Part shown: piece after piece, positions 43,456 to 51,948 of the stretch
How positions within the stretch are numbered: the first letter of the stretch is position 1
Layout: each line of letters begins with the position of its first letter
Source of the DNA: DTU015 sp012837895
GTDB taxonomy: Bacteria; Bacillota; Sulfobacillia; Fermentithermobacillales; Fermentithermobacillaceae
Reading direction: 5' to 3'
Assembly: GCA_050952085.1 (NCBI GenBank)
Contig: JBMNKH010000002.1
Location: forward strand, 84,662-148,661
DNA length: 64,000 nt
Position numbers and translations under genes: made by a program
Notes under the pieces: generated by a model
The model's database searches: none
Seen by the model: the letters and a program-made list of their open reading frames with translations, nothing else
Told to the model about the DNA's origin: nothing

Positions 43456-44583
43456 CTATTGGTTAGTATGGCTCTTCAGCGCATGGTGAATGCTCTGCTC
43501 AAATTGCTCCCGGTCCCGCGATCCGGACAAGTATTCTTCAATAGCCTGGGTAACCGCCAGGCGCACCTGCTTTTTCTTGTCATATTCGAGCCAGTCGTCT
43601 ATGCAAGCTCCCGAATCAAGAAAGCCTCCCATGAGCCTCACCCGTTCTTCCTGTGTAAACCCGCTTTCTAAATCAAACAGGGGAATATCTGACATATAAG
43701 CAGGAATACACCCGATTGCCCGGGCTGCCCATCTCCCCCTGTTGACGGCAAGCAGTTGAGCAAGGCCCACTGCGTGTTCAATTGTCTGCTCGTCACAATC
43801 CATGATTACATAGCCAGGCACTGTGAAGTAAAAGCTGGGTACCCCATCAGGGCTATCCATAGGCATCATCAGGGTGTCCGGGCCGGTTTCTGATAATCTT
43901 ATCCACTTGAACAGGTGGGGAGTCACAGGGTACATCATGTTTATCCCGCCTTGTTCCCACAGATCGAGCACAGGCTGTGAGCAAAGCCCGTAGCTTTCTC
44001 TTACCCATTCCACATAAGTGCATATACCTTCCGCGGTCCACCCCAGATTTCCGAAGTCTAAGGCCGAATGCAGGAATCCTGGAGAAGCGGATAGGTAACC
44101 GGTTTCACCCAGAGAATTGCCTGAACCCGCCCTCTTGGCGGCGCACAGCCAATGGACATACGACGGAATTCCCATGAGCTTGCCATCGTGCACCCAGAAC
44201 GATGCAGCGGCTTCCAGGTAGTCATCAATCCGGACCAGTTCAGTGAGGTCTTGTGTGCCCACTCCTACAAAGGGCCATTCTGTTGAAAATACCACAGACG
44301 GGATCTCGCCCTGGTAGTTGCCCAAAAGCAAGTCTTCAATCTCTTGCCTTGTCTTGAAATCAAGTTCTACCGTGATTCCCAGATTTTCAGCGTAGCTTTC
44401 GGTCACAAGGGATGCAAGTTCTGAATAGGGAGACGCGCCGGGAAGATGAGGTTCCTTTGCATCCCATACGACAATCGTGATATCACCTGAAGGTATTCTA
44501 GATGGCACGGGAGTGTGTGCTTTGCACCCGGTTAATAGCACTGCAGCAAACAAAACAAGGGCCGCAGCGGTTCTCCTTTTCAT
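43456..44583 (-). CDS. Extracellular solute-binding-like lipoprotein (orphan)
   Basis: A 375-residue protein with a lipoprotein signal peptide (MKRRTAAALVLFAAVLLTGC, acylated Cys20) and the features of a family-1 extracellular solute-binding protein: DITIVVWDAKEP, internal repeats of alpha/beta units, and YVHWLCAAKRAG. No permease or ATPase gene lies nearby, so it may serve a transporter elsewhere or act as a sensor or envelope protein. Codon use is like its neighbours. It is 11 bases from the L,D-transpeptidase gene and may be co-transcribed with it. Confidence 0.78.
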   Translation of the reverse strand: MKRRTAAALVLFAAVLLTGCKAHTPVPSRIPSGDITIVVWDAKEPHLPGASPYSELASLVTESYAENLGITVELDFKTRQEIEDLLLGNYQGEIPSVVFSTEWPFVGVGTQDLTELVRIDDYLEAAASFWVHDGKLMGIPSYVHWLCAAKRAGSGNSLGETGYLSASPGFLHSALDFGNLGWTAEGICTYVEWVRESYGLCSQPVLDLWEQGGINMMYPVTPHLFKWIRLSETGPDTLMMPMDSPDGVPSFYFTVPGYVIMDCDEQTIEHAVGLAQLLAVNRGRWAARAIGCIPAYMSDIPLFDLESGFTQEERVRLMGGFLDSGACIDDWLEYDKKKQVRLAVTQAIEEYLSGSRDREQFEQSIHHALKSHTNQ

Positions 44584-44594
44584 GCTTCTTCCCC

Positions 44595-45566
44595 CTACTG
44601 TCCCTCAACTTGGAGCAACACAAACACGTCCCTTGAGGCCCATCCCTCCCTTCCCAAACCGAACACTTCCCTGACCTCCTGGACAGCCTGCTCAGTAAGG
44701 GGGCCATACCTTCCGTCGGTCGGACCCGCGTCAAATCCGAATTCACGAAGCGCTTCTTGAAGCCTGACTACTTCAGGCCCTATAGTCCCAGGTCCAAAAG
44801 GCTTGCCAAAGTCAAGGGGAGGCCTGTAACCCGCGATTACCACCCTTGTTCCTATGGGAACAAGTTCGTACAGTTCTTCAATGTCCTCATTGAACATCCG
44901 CACACAACCCAGGCTTGCATAAGTGCCAATTGACCAGGGCCTGTTGGTTCCATGAATCCCGTACCCTCCCCAGGGAACATCAAGGGCCATCCACCTGGTC
45001 CCGAAAGCGCCTCCTGACTCATACCCCTTATCCATGATCTTCCATTCACCAACAGGGGTCAAAGTTGCCCACTTGCCCACAGCCACAGGGTAGGTCTTCC
45101 ATACCGAGCCGCCTACCCATACCCTAAGTTCAGCTACTTCAGTATCTACTTCAAGGTAGATTTCCCCTTCAGGCAGTGGCTTTGAGGCGGCAGTGCTTGG
45201 CCTGGACACCCCCACAGAAAGCGCTTTCCACGTAGTTTGACCCACAATGCCGGTAGGTTCCAGCCAGTAGCTTTCTTGGAACGCTTTTACTGCCTTCACA
45301 GTCTCAGCATCATAAACCTCGTCGAGAGGCCCGCTGTAAAACCCCAGCTGTACAAGGCGTACCTTAAGGTCGTACACATCATGCCTGGTCACAGGCGGGG
45401 TTGCAGGGATCAAGGGATCATCTGTCTCGTGCAACCTGAGCATTGCAGGGGCTTGGTGCTTCACCAAAGGTCCCATGGCGAGGGTGACAAGCAACATGGT
45501 GATCAACAAGCCAGACTGGGGCTGCCTTCGTCGTGCTTTGCCCGGCAAGCTGGGACACTCCTTCAC
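44595..45566 (-). CDS. L,D-transpeptidase (YkuD) flanked by two peptidoglycan-binding domains
   Basis: A secreted or membrane-anchored wall enzyme. After an N-terminal hydrophobic segment comes a PG_binding_1 domain (VYDLKVRLVQLGFYSGPLDEVYDAETVKAVKAFQ), then a YkuD domain with the active-site pattern HGTNRPWSIGTYASLGCVRM (catalytic Cys), then a second PG_binding_1 domain (EVVRLQEALREFGFDAGPTDGRYGP). It would form 3-3 cross-links or attach proteins to peptidoglycan; spore relatives are known. The start could be GTG at 45566 (GAGG 6 bases upstream) or TTG at 45548 (AAGGAG 9 bases upstream); a TTG at 45578 also lies in frame. Confidence 0.9.
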   Translation of the reverse strand: MKECPSLPGKARRRQPQSGLLITMLLVTLAMGPLVKHQAPAMLRLHETDDPLIPATPPVTRHDVYDLKVRLVQLGFYSGPLDEVYDAETVKAVKAFQESYWLEPTGIVGQTTWKALSVGVSRPSTAASKPLPEGEIYLEVDTEVAELRVWVGGSVWKTYPVAVGKWATLTPVGEWKIMDKGYESGGAFGTRWMALDVPWGGYGIHGTNRPWSIGTYASLGCVRMFNEDIEELYELVPIGTRVVIAGYRPPLDFGKPFGPGTIGPEVVRLQEALREFGFDAGPTDGRYGPLTEQAVQEVREVFGLGREGWASRDVFVLLQVEGQ

Positions 45567-45609
45567 ATAAATCCTCAAGGTAGAGTATGAGCGGGCTCAG
45601 CAAATTATG

Positions 45610-45637
45610 AACACAAGCTATGTACTTGGCTTGTGTT
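45610..45637 (-). terminator. Stem-loop downstream of pheT
   Basis: AACACAAGC (45610-45618) and GCTTGTGTT (45629-45637) form a 9-bp perfect stem with a 10-base loop, 5 bases after the pheT stop. On the minus strand it is followed by CATAATTTG, a weak T-run. Confidence 0.5.
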
Positions 45638-45642
45638 GTCTC

Positions 45643-48096
45643 TTATGACCTCAGTACGGCCTTGTAATCTTGCCTCAACTTATCCATGATCCTATCCCTA
45701 TCCTCTGCCAGCTCCTCCTCTGTCAAAGTCCGGTCTTGTGGCTGGTATACAAGCCTGAAGGCCAGGCTCTTGTAGCCTTCTGGGACAGGCGGCTTTTTCC
45801 ATACATCAAACAAGGTTACCGCCACCAGGTGCCGGCCGGTCTTGCTAATGGAATCGATTACTTCTCCGCCGGATACGTCTTCAGGCACGATCACTGCCAA
45901 GTCCCTTTCCACAGGCATGAATCTGGACGGGGCAACTGACTCTGCAGGCGTCACCATTGACAGTAACCCTTCCAGGGAAAGCCAGCATGCAGTAACACTC
46001 ATGGGAAGGTCCAGGCGCTTTAGACAGACAGGATGCAAGTCGCCGATTTCCCCTATTGTTGACATGTTAGCTACGATCTTGGCTGATCGTCCAGGGTGGA
46101 ACGGCATACCTGCTTTAGGCAAGTACTTGACGTCAGCTACTCCAAGCAGGCTCATGAGGCTGTCTATGACCCCTTTCATACGGTAGAAACCGGATTCTTC
46201 CTGCCCGCCCAACCATGTTTTGGGCCTGAGAACGCCGTATGAAACCAGGCCAATCTGTCTTGTTTCAACAGGAAGAAGCTCCTGTGACGGAAAGAAAACC
46301 CTTCCTATCTCCCATGCAAAAAGCCCTTGTATCCCGGACCTAGTGTTTGAAGAAGCTACTTTCACAAGGCCGGGTAAAAGGCTGGTCCGCAACACTGATT
46401 CCTCAGAAGATAACGGGTGCTGCAGCCTCACCGGATTTCCCCTGGGGTCGTCTGGATCCCACCCCAGACTGGCCAAGTCCTCAGGATTCACAAGTGAGTT
46501 GGTGACACACTCCAGCCCGCCGTGGGAGGCGAGAAGATCTCTTATTTTCTCCACATGAAGCAGCCCGGGATCTGTGATACCCCCAGGAACTGCCCTGGAT
46601 AGGTCTCCAGTGCCGAGATTGTCATATCCGTAGTGCCTTGCCACTTCTTCAACAAGATCCACTTCCCCGTGAATATCTACACGCCTCGGGGGCACCACCA
46701 CTGAAACCGAGGCGTCCTCAGTGTGTGTTCTCATGTCTTCAACTTGGAAATTGATCCCCTCAAGTATATTCTTGCATGTCTCAGGCGAAAACTTGGTTCC
46801 TAGCAGCCTTTCCACAATCCGCATATGAAGCACAATCCGCTTAGGTTCCACGTCCAGGTAGTTAGTCTCTGCATATCCTGGCACAGGTGTTCCTCCTGAC
46901 AAGTCTGCTATCAGGGTGGCTGCCCTTTCTGCTATGGCTGCCTGGGCAGTTGGGTCAACGCCCTTTTCAAACCTGAGGGCAGCTTCAGTCCTGAGCTTGA
47001 GTTTTTGGGAACCGAGCCTCACCGTGAGAGGATCGAAATATGCAGACTCAATGAGCACCTTCCGGGTGGCTTCAGTGATTTCAGTGGCCTTGCCGCCCAT
47101 AACCCCCGCAATGCCTATGGGGCCTGATGCATCGGTAATCAGGATAGTGTTCTCAGGTAACTCCCGGTCGACATCATCGAGGGTGACAACTCTTTCGCCC
47201 GGGCTGGAAGATCTCACGATTATGGTCTTCCCTTTTATCTGGTCTGCATCAAATGCGTGAAGAGGCTGTCCTGTTTCCAGCATGACGTAGTTGGTCACAT
47301 CAACGATAAGGTTAAGCGGCCTTTGCCCTGCCAGCAGAAGGCGCCTTTCCATGTTTACAGGCGAATAGGCAAACCTTACATCTTCTATGACTTTGCCTAC
47401 ATACCTGGGGCAAAGCTCAGGCTGAGGCAGGTCAATCTTGAATTCAGGGTCTCCCTTGTGGTCTGGTTCCGGCTTTTGACTCCCATGGGTGTCTGCCCAA
47501 TTCCACCTGGCAAGCACCTCAGGCAACTTGAGAGACCTTTTCGCTAGCGCCGCAGCTTCTATAGCAATTCCGAGAATTCCAAGGCAATGGGAGTAATTGA
47601 CGGTAAGGTCGAGTTCCATCACCCAATCATCGAGTTCAAACAGTTCTCCCGCGGGAATGCCCAGGGCAGTGCCTGGCGGCAGGAGGATAATGTCCTCAAA
47701 CGGCCTTGGAGGCTGTCCTGTCAACAATTCATTGGTGCACACCGCCATTCCCTGTGATGCTACACCATCGATCTCCTTCAGTTCAATCGTCAGCCCTCCG
47801 GGAAGGGTTGCGCCTGGTTTAGCTACCAAAGTGATGTTTCCTTGCTTGAACCCGGGGGCTCCGCTTACTATCTGCAGTCTCTCAGTACCTGTGTCAAGCA
47901 GGCCGATCTTTTGGCCGGGATTCCTGGGATGGGGCTTAACATCCAGTATTTTTGCTGAAACAACCGAGCTAACACCGAGTTTTTCGTGTGTAAGCTCCTC
48001 CACGTTTATTCCTGCCATGGCCAGGCGGTGTGCCGCCTCTTGGGGATCCCACGGCAAGTCCACATACTCGTTGAGCCATGTCCATGGTACTCTCAT
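45643..48096 (-). CDS. pheT: Phenylalanyl-tRNA synthetase beta subunit
   Basis: An 817-residue beta chain with the full domain set: MRVPWTWLNEYVDLPWDP at the N terminus, a tRNA-binding OB domain (VVSAKILDVKPHPRNPGQKIGLLDTG), B3/B4 editing domain, B5 domain, catalytic-like core (GYDNLGTGDLSRAVPGG), and the C-terminal ferredoxin-fold anticodon-binding domain (SRFMPVERDLAVIVPEDVSG). It follows pheS by 31 bases and is controlled by the T-box in front of pheS. Confidence 0.97.
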   Translation of the reverse strand: MRVPWTWLNEYVDLPWDPQEAAHRLAMAGINVEELTHEKLGVSSVVSAKILDVKPHPRNPGQKIGLLDTGTERLQIVSGAPGFKQGNITLVAKPGATLPGGLTIELKEIDGVASQGMAVCTNELLTGQPPRPFEDIILLPPGTALGIPAGELFELDDWVMELDLTVNYSHCLGILGIAIEAAALAKRSLKLPEVLARWNWADTHGSQKPEPDHKGDPEFKIDLPQPELCPRYVGKVIEDVRFAYSPVNMERRLLLAGQRPLNLIVDVTNYVMLETGQPLHAFDADQIKGKTIIVRSSSPGERVVTLDDVDRELPENTILITDASGPIGIAGVMGGKATEITEATRKVLIESAYFDPLTVRLGSQKLKLRTEAALRFEKGVDPTAQAAIAERAATLIADLSGGTPVPGYAETNYLDVEPKRIVLHMRIVERLLGTKFSPETCKNILEGINFQVEDMRTHTEDASVSVVVPPRRVDIHGEVDLVEEVARHYGYDNLGTGDLSRAVPGGITDPGLLHVEKIRDLLASHGGLECVTNSLVNPEDLASLGWDPDDPRGNPVRLQHPLSSEESVLRTSLLPGLVKVASSNTRSGIQGLFAWEIGRVFFPSQELLPVETRQIGLVSYGVLRPKTWLGGQEESGFYRMKGVIDSLMSLLGVADVKYLPKAGMPFHPGRSAKIVANMSTIGEIGDLHPVCLKRLDLPMSVTACWLSLEGLLSMVTPAESVAPSRFMPVERDLAVIVPEDVSGGEVIDSISKTGRHLVAVTLFDVWKKPPVPEGYKSLAFRLVYQPQDRTLTEEELAEDRDRIMDKLRQDYKAVLRS

Positions 48097-48127
48097 TTCA
48101 ACTCATGCCTCCTGATTGTAGCAATAA

Positions 48128-49162
48128 CTAAAGCCCCCGGAACTGCGACAAGAATCTCTTGTCGTTGCCGTAGAGAAGGCGTATATCATCAATTCCATAC
48201 TTCAGCATCGCTAGCCTATCCAATCCGAAACCAAAGGCAAACCCGCTCACTTTGTCAGGATCATAGCCGCCGTTTAAGAGGACCTGGGGATGGACCATCC
48301 CCGCACCTGCAACCTCCAGGTATCCTGACCCTCCACATACTGAGCAGCCTTCGCCCCTGCAAAACACACACGATATGTCTACTTCGCATGAAGGTTCGGT
48401 AAACGGGAAGTAGCTTGGCCTCAGGCGTATCCTCACATCCTGGCCGAAAAACCTGTTCATAAGGGTGGAAATGACTCCCCTCAATTGCTTGAAGGTAACA
48501 TCAACATCAATGGCTAACCCCTCAACCTGGAAGAATACAGGATGATGGGACGCATCAGTCGGGTCCCGCCTGTATACCCGCCCTGGAACTATGAAGCGTA
48601 CAGGCAGCCTGCCTTCCAGAGCCAACATACCGCGTATCTGGCCTGGCGAAGTATGTGTCCTCATGAGGGTGGTTTCGGTCAGGTAAAACGTTTCTTGCAT
48701 GTCCCTTGCAGGATGCCCCTGGGCAATGTTGAGTTTTACGAAGTTCATCTCATCAGTCTCAGTTTCGCGACTCTCATAGACTGTAAAGCCCATGCCTGAC
48801 AGTATCGAGGTGATTTCCCTCAGGGATTTTGTAAGCGGGTGCAGCCCGCCAACCTCAAAATACTCCCCCGGCAAACTCACATCTATAGCATCCCTAAGGA
48901 GGCTTTGTTCCAGTGCCTCCCTGTCAAGTTCATCCTTTCTACTTGCAATCATTTCGCTGACTTTGTTTCGCAAGGCGTTTACGGCTGCTCCGAACGCTGG
49001 CCTTTGCTCGGGAGCCAGGTTTCCGATATTCTTGAGCAAGGCAGATATTTCTCCTTTCCTGCCTAGGTACTTTATCCGGACATGCTCAAGTTCACCGGCT
49101 GTGGATGCTTCGATGATTTGTTGAAGGATCCGGACTTCCATTTCAGCCAAATTATGCTCCAT
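48128..49162 (-). CDS. pheS: Phenylalanyl-tRNA synthetase alpha subunit
   Basis: A 344-residue class II synthetase chain: N-terminal coiled coil (LEHVRIKYLGRKGEISALLKNIG), motif 2 region (GRVYRRDPTDASHHPVFFQVEGLAID), cysteine-bearing insertion CVFCRGEGCSVCGGSGYLEVAGAGMVHP and motif 3 FGFGLDRLAMLKYGI. First structural gene behind the T-box leader. Confidence 0.97.
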   Translation of the reverse strand: MEHNLAEMEVRILQQIIEASTAGELEHVRIKYLGRKGEISALLKNIGNLAPEQRPAFGAAVNALRNKVSEMIASRKDELDREALEQSLLRDAIDVSLPGEYFEVGGLHPLTKSLREITSILSGMGFTVYESRETETDEMNFVKLNIAQGHPARDMQETFYLTETTLMRTHTSPGQIRGMLALEGRLPVRFIVPGRVYRRDPTDASHHPVFFQVEGLAIDVDVTFKQLRGVISTLMNRFFGQDVRIRLRPSYFPFTEPSCEVDISCVFCRGEGCSVCGGSGYLEVAGAGMVHPQVLLNGGYDPDKVSGFAFGFGLDRLAMLKYGIDDIRLLYGNDKRFLSQFRGL

Positions 49163-49225
49163 GTCTGAAGCGCAGGGTTATTGCGCGACCAACCTGCGCC
49201 TGTTCCCCCCCTTTTGCATCTAAAC

Positions 49226-49470
49226 AAAAAAGCCTTCATCCTCTCGGACGAAAGCATCAACTTCCGCGGTACCACCGTGGTTGGCCCTTATCCGGGCCCA
49301 CTCTTGTTCTCCATAACGCGAAGGCGCGCCGGACCTACTTGGCGTTTTCAGCCCGGGAGCTCCGGAGCGAATTCGATCAGCTCTTGTGCATTTGGAAAGC
49401 TCTCAGCCACGGCTTCCCTTCTCTGTATACACTACTGATCCACGTTCTCCTTCATTGCCCTGCACTGCTA
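49226..49470 (-). promoter_or_regulatory. T-box leader of pheST, specifier UUC (Phe)
   Basis: On the minus strand the leader begins with Stem I features (AATGAAGGAGAACG, later GGCTGAGAGC) and presents the specifier TTC at 49371-49369 in the context GAA-TTC-GCTCC-GGAGC. The T-box sequence CGGTGGTACCGCGG lies at 49277-49264. The terminator is GCTTTCGTCC-GAGA-GGATGAAGGC (49255-49232, two G-U pairs) followed by six T (49231-49226). Uncharged tRNA-Phe would favour the antiterminator and switch on pheST. Confidence 0.93.
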
Positions 49471-49471
49471 T

Positions 49472-49576
49472 TTAGTTATCACGGGCGCCTTGGGTTCTCC
49501 CGTTGAGCTTAAGGTAATGCCGGTAAAGCAGGTAAGCCAACACTGAACCTGTCATCTCAAACATTGACCAGTACAT
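49472..49576 (-). CDS. YqzL-like micro-protein in the pheST leader
   Basis: A frame of 34 codons: ATG at 49576, TAA at 49474-49472. The product MYWSMFEMTGSVLAYLLYR... matches the pattern of the small YqzL family, in which W.xF..TGs..AYLLY is conserved. It lies between a strong promoter (49624-49651) and the first stem of the T-box, so it would be translated constitutively from the leader even when pheST is attenuated. No good ribosome binding site is seen just upstream (GGGGGATG lies about 15-20 bases away), which lowers confidence. Function unknown. Confidence 0.6.
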   Translation of the reverse strand: MYWSMFEMTGSVLAYLLYRHYLKLNGRTQGARDN

Positions 49577-49623
49577 ATCTGCAATATCCGTGGCTCATCC
49601 CCCGCTTCCTCGCGCTTTCGTGT

Positions 49624-49651
49624 ATTATACCACGAGTAGCGGGGACCTCAA
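49624..49651 (-). promoter_or_regulatory. Sigma-A promoter of yqzL-like/pheST
   Basis: On the minus strand TTGAGG (49651-49646), a 16-base spacer, then TGG-TATAAT with TATAAT at 49629-49624, an extended -10. It overlaps the stop codon of the rRNA methyltransferase gene. Start expected near 49616. Confidence 0.72.
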
Positions 49652-50454
49652 ACATTACTCCCTGTCCTCTGCCGCACAGCTTCATAAAGTAAAGCAGTGC
49701 AAGCCATGGCAGCGTTCAAAGACTCAATCCCGCCGGGCATGGGGATAGTCACGCATTCTCCTGGCCCTTCAAGGATTTCCTGGCTTAACCCACGTGCTTC
49801 ATTTCCCAATATCACTGCGCAAGGTGAACGGAAATCCGCTTCCCAAGGCATCATCCCGTCCCTAGGCGTTGCCTTGTACATGAGTTTTCCTGAATCATGA
49901 ATCTGCCTGAGCAAGGCGATACAGTCTTCTTCATAGAGTACACCGGTGCTGAAAATCGCACCTGCTGACGCCCTGATTGCTTTTGGCGAGAAGGGATCAG
50001 CGCTCTGCCCGCAGAGAATCACGCTGGTTGCGCCTGCACACGCGCCTGTCCTTACCAACGTACCAACATTGCCTGGATCCTGGATATCCACGCCGACAAT
50101 GTCAAGATCTTGTGCCCAGGTATTGTCCGGCCGGCCCCTGGCAAACCGGAAAGGAAATCTCAATAGACCTAATACGCCTTGGGGAGTTCTTGTGCCGGAC
50201 ATCTTGTGGTAAAGCCTGCCGGGTACTACAAACACTTGGCAGGAGCAATCGTGTTCATCCATGGCTTGGCGGACCGTGTGGGCCTTCTCAGAGTCTGCAG
50301 ACTCCTCAGCAAACACCAAGGCCTGAAGTTCCACCCCGGCCTCTACAGCAGCCAGCACCACTGACGGGCCCTCAGCCACAGTAAGGCCGGTTCTGTCTCT
50401 TTCCTTCTTTCGTGACAGGCTCCTTATCAAGCGCCATGGTACGTCTGGATACAC
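49648..50454 (-). CDS. TrmH/SpoU-family RNA 2'-O-ribose methyltransferase
   Basis: A 268-residue SPOUT methyltransferase: N-terminal substrate-binding domain (GLTVAEGPSVVLAAVEAG, KMSGTRTPQGVLGLL) and the knotted SAM-binding domain with QDPGNVGTLVRTGACAGA, VILGNEARGLS and PMPGGIESLNAAMACTALLYEA. Likely target is 23S rRNA (RlmB-like) but tRNA cannot be excluded. The GTG start has AAGG 6 bases upstream. It is in the usual clostridial place between rplT and pheS. Confidence 0.92.
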   Translation of the reverse strand: MYPDVPWRLIRSLSRKKERDRTGLTVAEGPSVVLAAVEAGVELQALVFAEESADSEKAHTVRQAMDEHDCSCQVFVVPGRLYHKMSGTRTPQGVLGLLRFPFRFARGRPDNTWAQDLDIVGVDIQDPGNVGTLVRTGACAGATSVILCGQSADPFSPKAIRASAGAIFSTGVLYEEDCIALLRQIHDSGKLMYKATPRDGMMPWEADFRSPCAVILGNEARGLSQEILEGPGECVTIPMPGGIESLNAAMACTALLYEAVRQRTGSNV

Positions 50455-50478
50455 GCTTTACCTTCTTTCGCCGCAGTG

Positions 50479-50853
50479 TTACTGAGTAGAACCGGCGGCT
50501 TCCGCCTGGCTCCGGGCAAGATCCACCAATTCGGAAAATGCTTTTGCATCTGACACTGCAAGTTCGGCCAGCATCTTGCGGTTAATGTCTACCCCGGCCT
50601 TCTTCAAGCCGTTAATGAACTTGTTATATGACATGCCATTCTGCCTGGCAGCAGCGTTAATCCTAGCTATCCACAGTTTCCTGAACTCCCGTTTTCTTTC
50701 CCGCCTATGGATACGGGCGTAATTCAGAGCTTTCATGACAGCTTCATTGGCAACCCTGAATGACTTGGAGCGCTTCCCGTAATATCCTTTTGCCAGCTTC
50801 AACACTTTCTTGTGCCTTTTTCTCGTAACAACTGACGACTTGACACGAGGCAT
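50479..50853 (-). CDS. rplT: 50S ribosomal protein L20
   Basis: The highly basic L20 of 124 residues (MPRVKSSVVTRKRHKKVLKLAKGYYGKRSKSFRVA..., then HRRERKREFRKLWIARINAA and GVDINRKMLAELAV). L20 binds 23S rRNA early in assembly and represses the infC-rpmI-rplT operon in Firmicutes. It follows rpmI by 61 bases. Confidence 0.97.
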   Translation of the reverse strand: MPRVKSSVVTRKRHKKVLKLAKGYYGKRSKSFRVANEAVMKALNYARIHRRERKREFRKLWIARINAAARQNGMSYNKFINGLKKAGVDINRKMLAELAVSDAKAFSELVDLARSQAEAAGSTQ

Positions 50854-50914
50854 CGCTTACAACCCTCTTTCTTCAACACTCACACTTGGAGTTTTCATGT
50901 ATTTGAAACTTGGT

Positions 50915-51133
50915 TTACTTCTTGTAGGGAATCAAAGTCCGGATTTCTTTTGCGTACACCTTGTTGATTGCTGTATCTTGTCTCAGCCTTCTCCGCCGGG
51001 CGTGGCCTTTGTGCTCAAGTTTGTGCCCATGGCCCGAACGGTAATGCCTGATCTTCCCTGTTCCTGTCACAAAAAGGCGCTTCTTCGCCCCGCTGTGGGT
51101 TTTCATCTTGATTTTCTTGGCCTTCTTAGCCAC
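50915..51133 (-). CDS. rpmI: 50S ribosomal protein L35
   Basis: L35 with the conserved core KIKMKTHSGAKKRLFVTGTGKIRHYRSGHGHKLEHKG and a basic C terminus. GTG at 51133 gives 72 residues and has AAAGGAAG about 7 bases upstream; the nearest internal ATG (51106) lacks a ribosome site, and the open frame upstream lies in infC. Confidence 0.95.
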   Translation of the reverse strand: MAKKAKKIKMKTHSGAKKRLFVTGTGKIRHYRSGHGHKLEHKGHARRRRLRQDTAINKVYAKEIRTLIPYKK

Positions 51134-51167
51134 TTGTAAACTTCCTTTCTGTCCCAGTTGTGTAATG

Positions 51168-51719
51168 CTACTGCTCTTGGGCATTTTTCTTGTTGCCGGC
51201 CCGGTCCTGGGGCTTGGGCACCAGGATCATGGTCATATTCCTTCCTTCCATCCTGGGAGCTCTCTCCACTTGACATACGTCTTTGACCGACTCTAAGAGC
51301 CTCTCCAAGACCTTCTGGCCCAGGCTCACATGGGCAAGTTCCCGGCCCCTGAACATGATGGTAGCTTTCACCTTGTCACCTTGCTCGAGGAACCTCCTTG
51401 CGGCCCTGGCTTTTACGTTGAAGTCATGGTCGTCAATGGCAGGACGCATCTTGACTTCTTTCATATCTTGAGCTTTCTGTCTCTTCCTGGCTTCCTTCTG
51501 CCTCTTGGATTGCTCGTACTTCCACTTGCTGTAATCCATTATTCTGCATACGGGGGGCTTGGCATTAGGAGCGACTTCAACCAAGTCAAGCCCTTTCTCA
51601 CGAGCTATGTTCAAAGCCTCATTGACTGGAAGGATTCCCAGCTGCGCCCCGTCCTGGGAAATGAGCCTTACTTCCCGTACGCGAATCTGCTCATTAACTC
51701 TTTGACTCATTTGCCTGAT
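51168..51719 (-). CDS. infC: Translation initiation factor IF-3, start proposed at AUC
   Basis: IF-3 prevents premature subunit joining and checks the start codon. The two domains are complete: VNEQIRVREVRLISQDGAQLGILPVNEALNIAREKGLDLVEVAPNAKPPVCRIMDYSKW and, after the basic linker, KMRPAIDDHDFNVKARAARRFLEQGDKVKATIMFRGRE. The first ATG (51710) is 15 bases from the GGGGGTGA site, too far, while an in-frame ATC at 51719-51717 is 6 to 7 bases from it. infC is known for AUU/AUC/AUA starts that let IF-3 limit its own synthesis, so ATC is proposed; if ATG is used the protein is three residues shorter. Confidence 0.95.
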   Translation of the reverse strand: MRQMSQRVNEQIRVREVRLISQDGAQLGILPVNEALNIAREKGLDLVEVAPNAKPPVCRIMDYSKWKYEQSKRQKEARKRQKAQDMKEVKMRPAIDDHDFNVKARAARRFLEQGDKVKATIMFRGRELAHVSLGQKVLERLLESVKDVCQVERAPRMEGRNMTMILVPKPQDRAGNKKNAQEQ

Positions 51720-51893
51720 AGAATTTCACCCCCTTTTGGTACAAATTAATGTGGGCGGGTGTTGTCCACCCGCCCGTATCTTACTCATCTATTGAGGCCT
51801 TTCGCATTACTCGTGCAGAATAGCCCCTTCCCGTTGAAAACCTTACCAGCATTTTTCACCGTAAGGTGAGAAGCGGATGGCTTCTTCTTAGCG
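51720..51893 (-). promoter_or_regulatory. infC-rpmI-rplT leader (possible L20 leader)
   Basis: About 175 bases of untranslated leader lie between the promoter and infC. It ends with a very stable hairpin GGGCGGGTG-GACAA-CACCCGCCC (51775-51753) without a T-run, just ahead of the GGGGGTGA ribosome site. In Firmicutes this operon is autoregulated by L20 binding the leader; position and length fit, but I could not align the L20-binding structure by eye. Confidence 0.5.
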
Positions 51894-51899
51894 AACATG

Positions 51900-51929
51900 A
51901 GTATATCACATTGTTAACTGTTGTGTCAC
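51900..51929 (-). promoter_or_regulatory. Sigma-A promoter of infC-rpmI-rplT
   Basis: On the minus strand GTGACA (51929-51924), 18 bases, then TATACT (51905-51900) with TGA directly before it (extended -10). Start expected near 51893. It lies 20 bases after the thrS stop. Confidence 0.65.
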
Positions 51930-51948
51930 GTTTTTCCGTCAAGACAGG

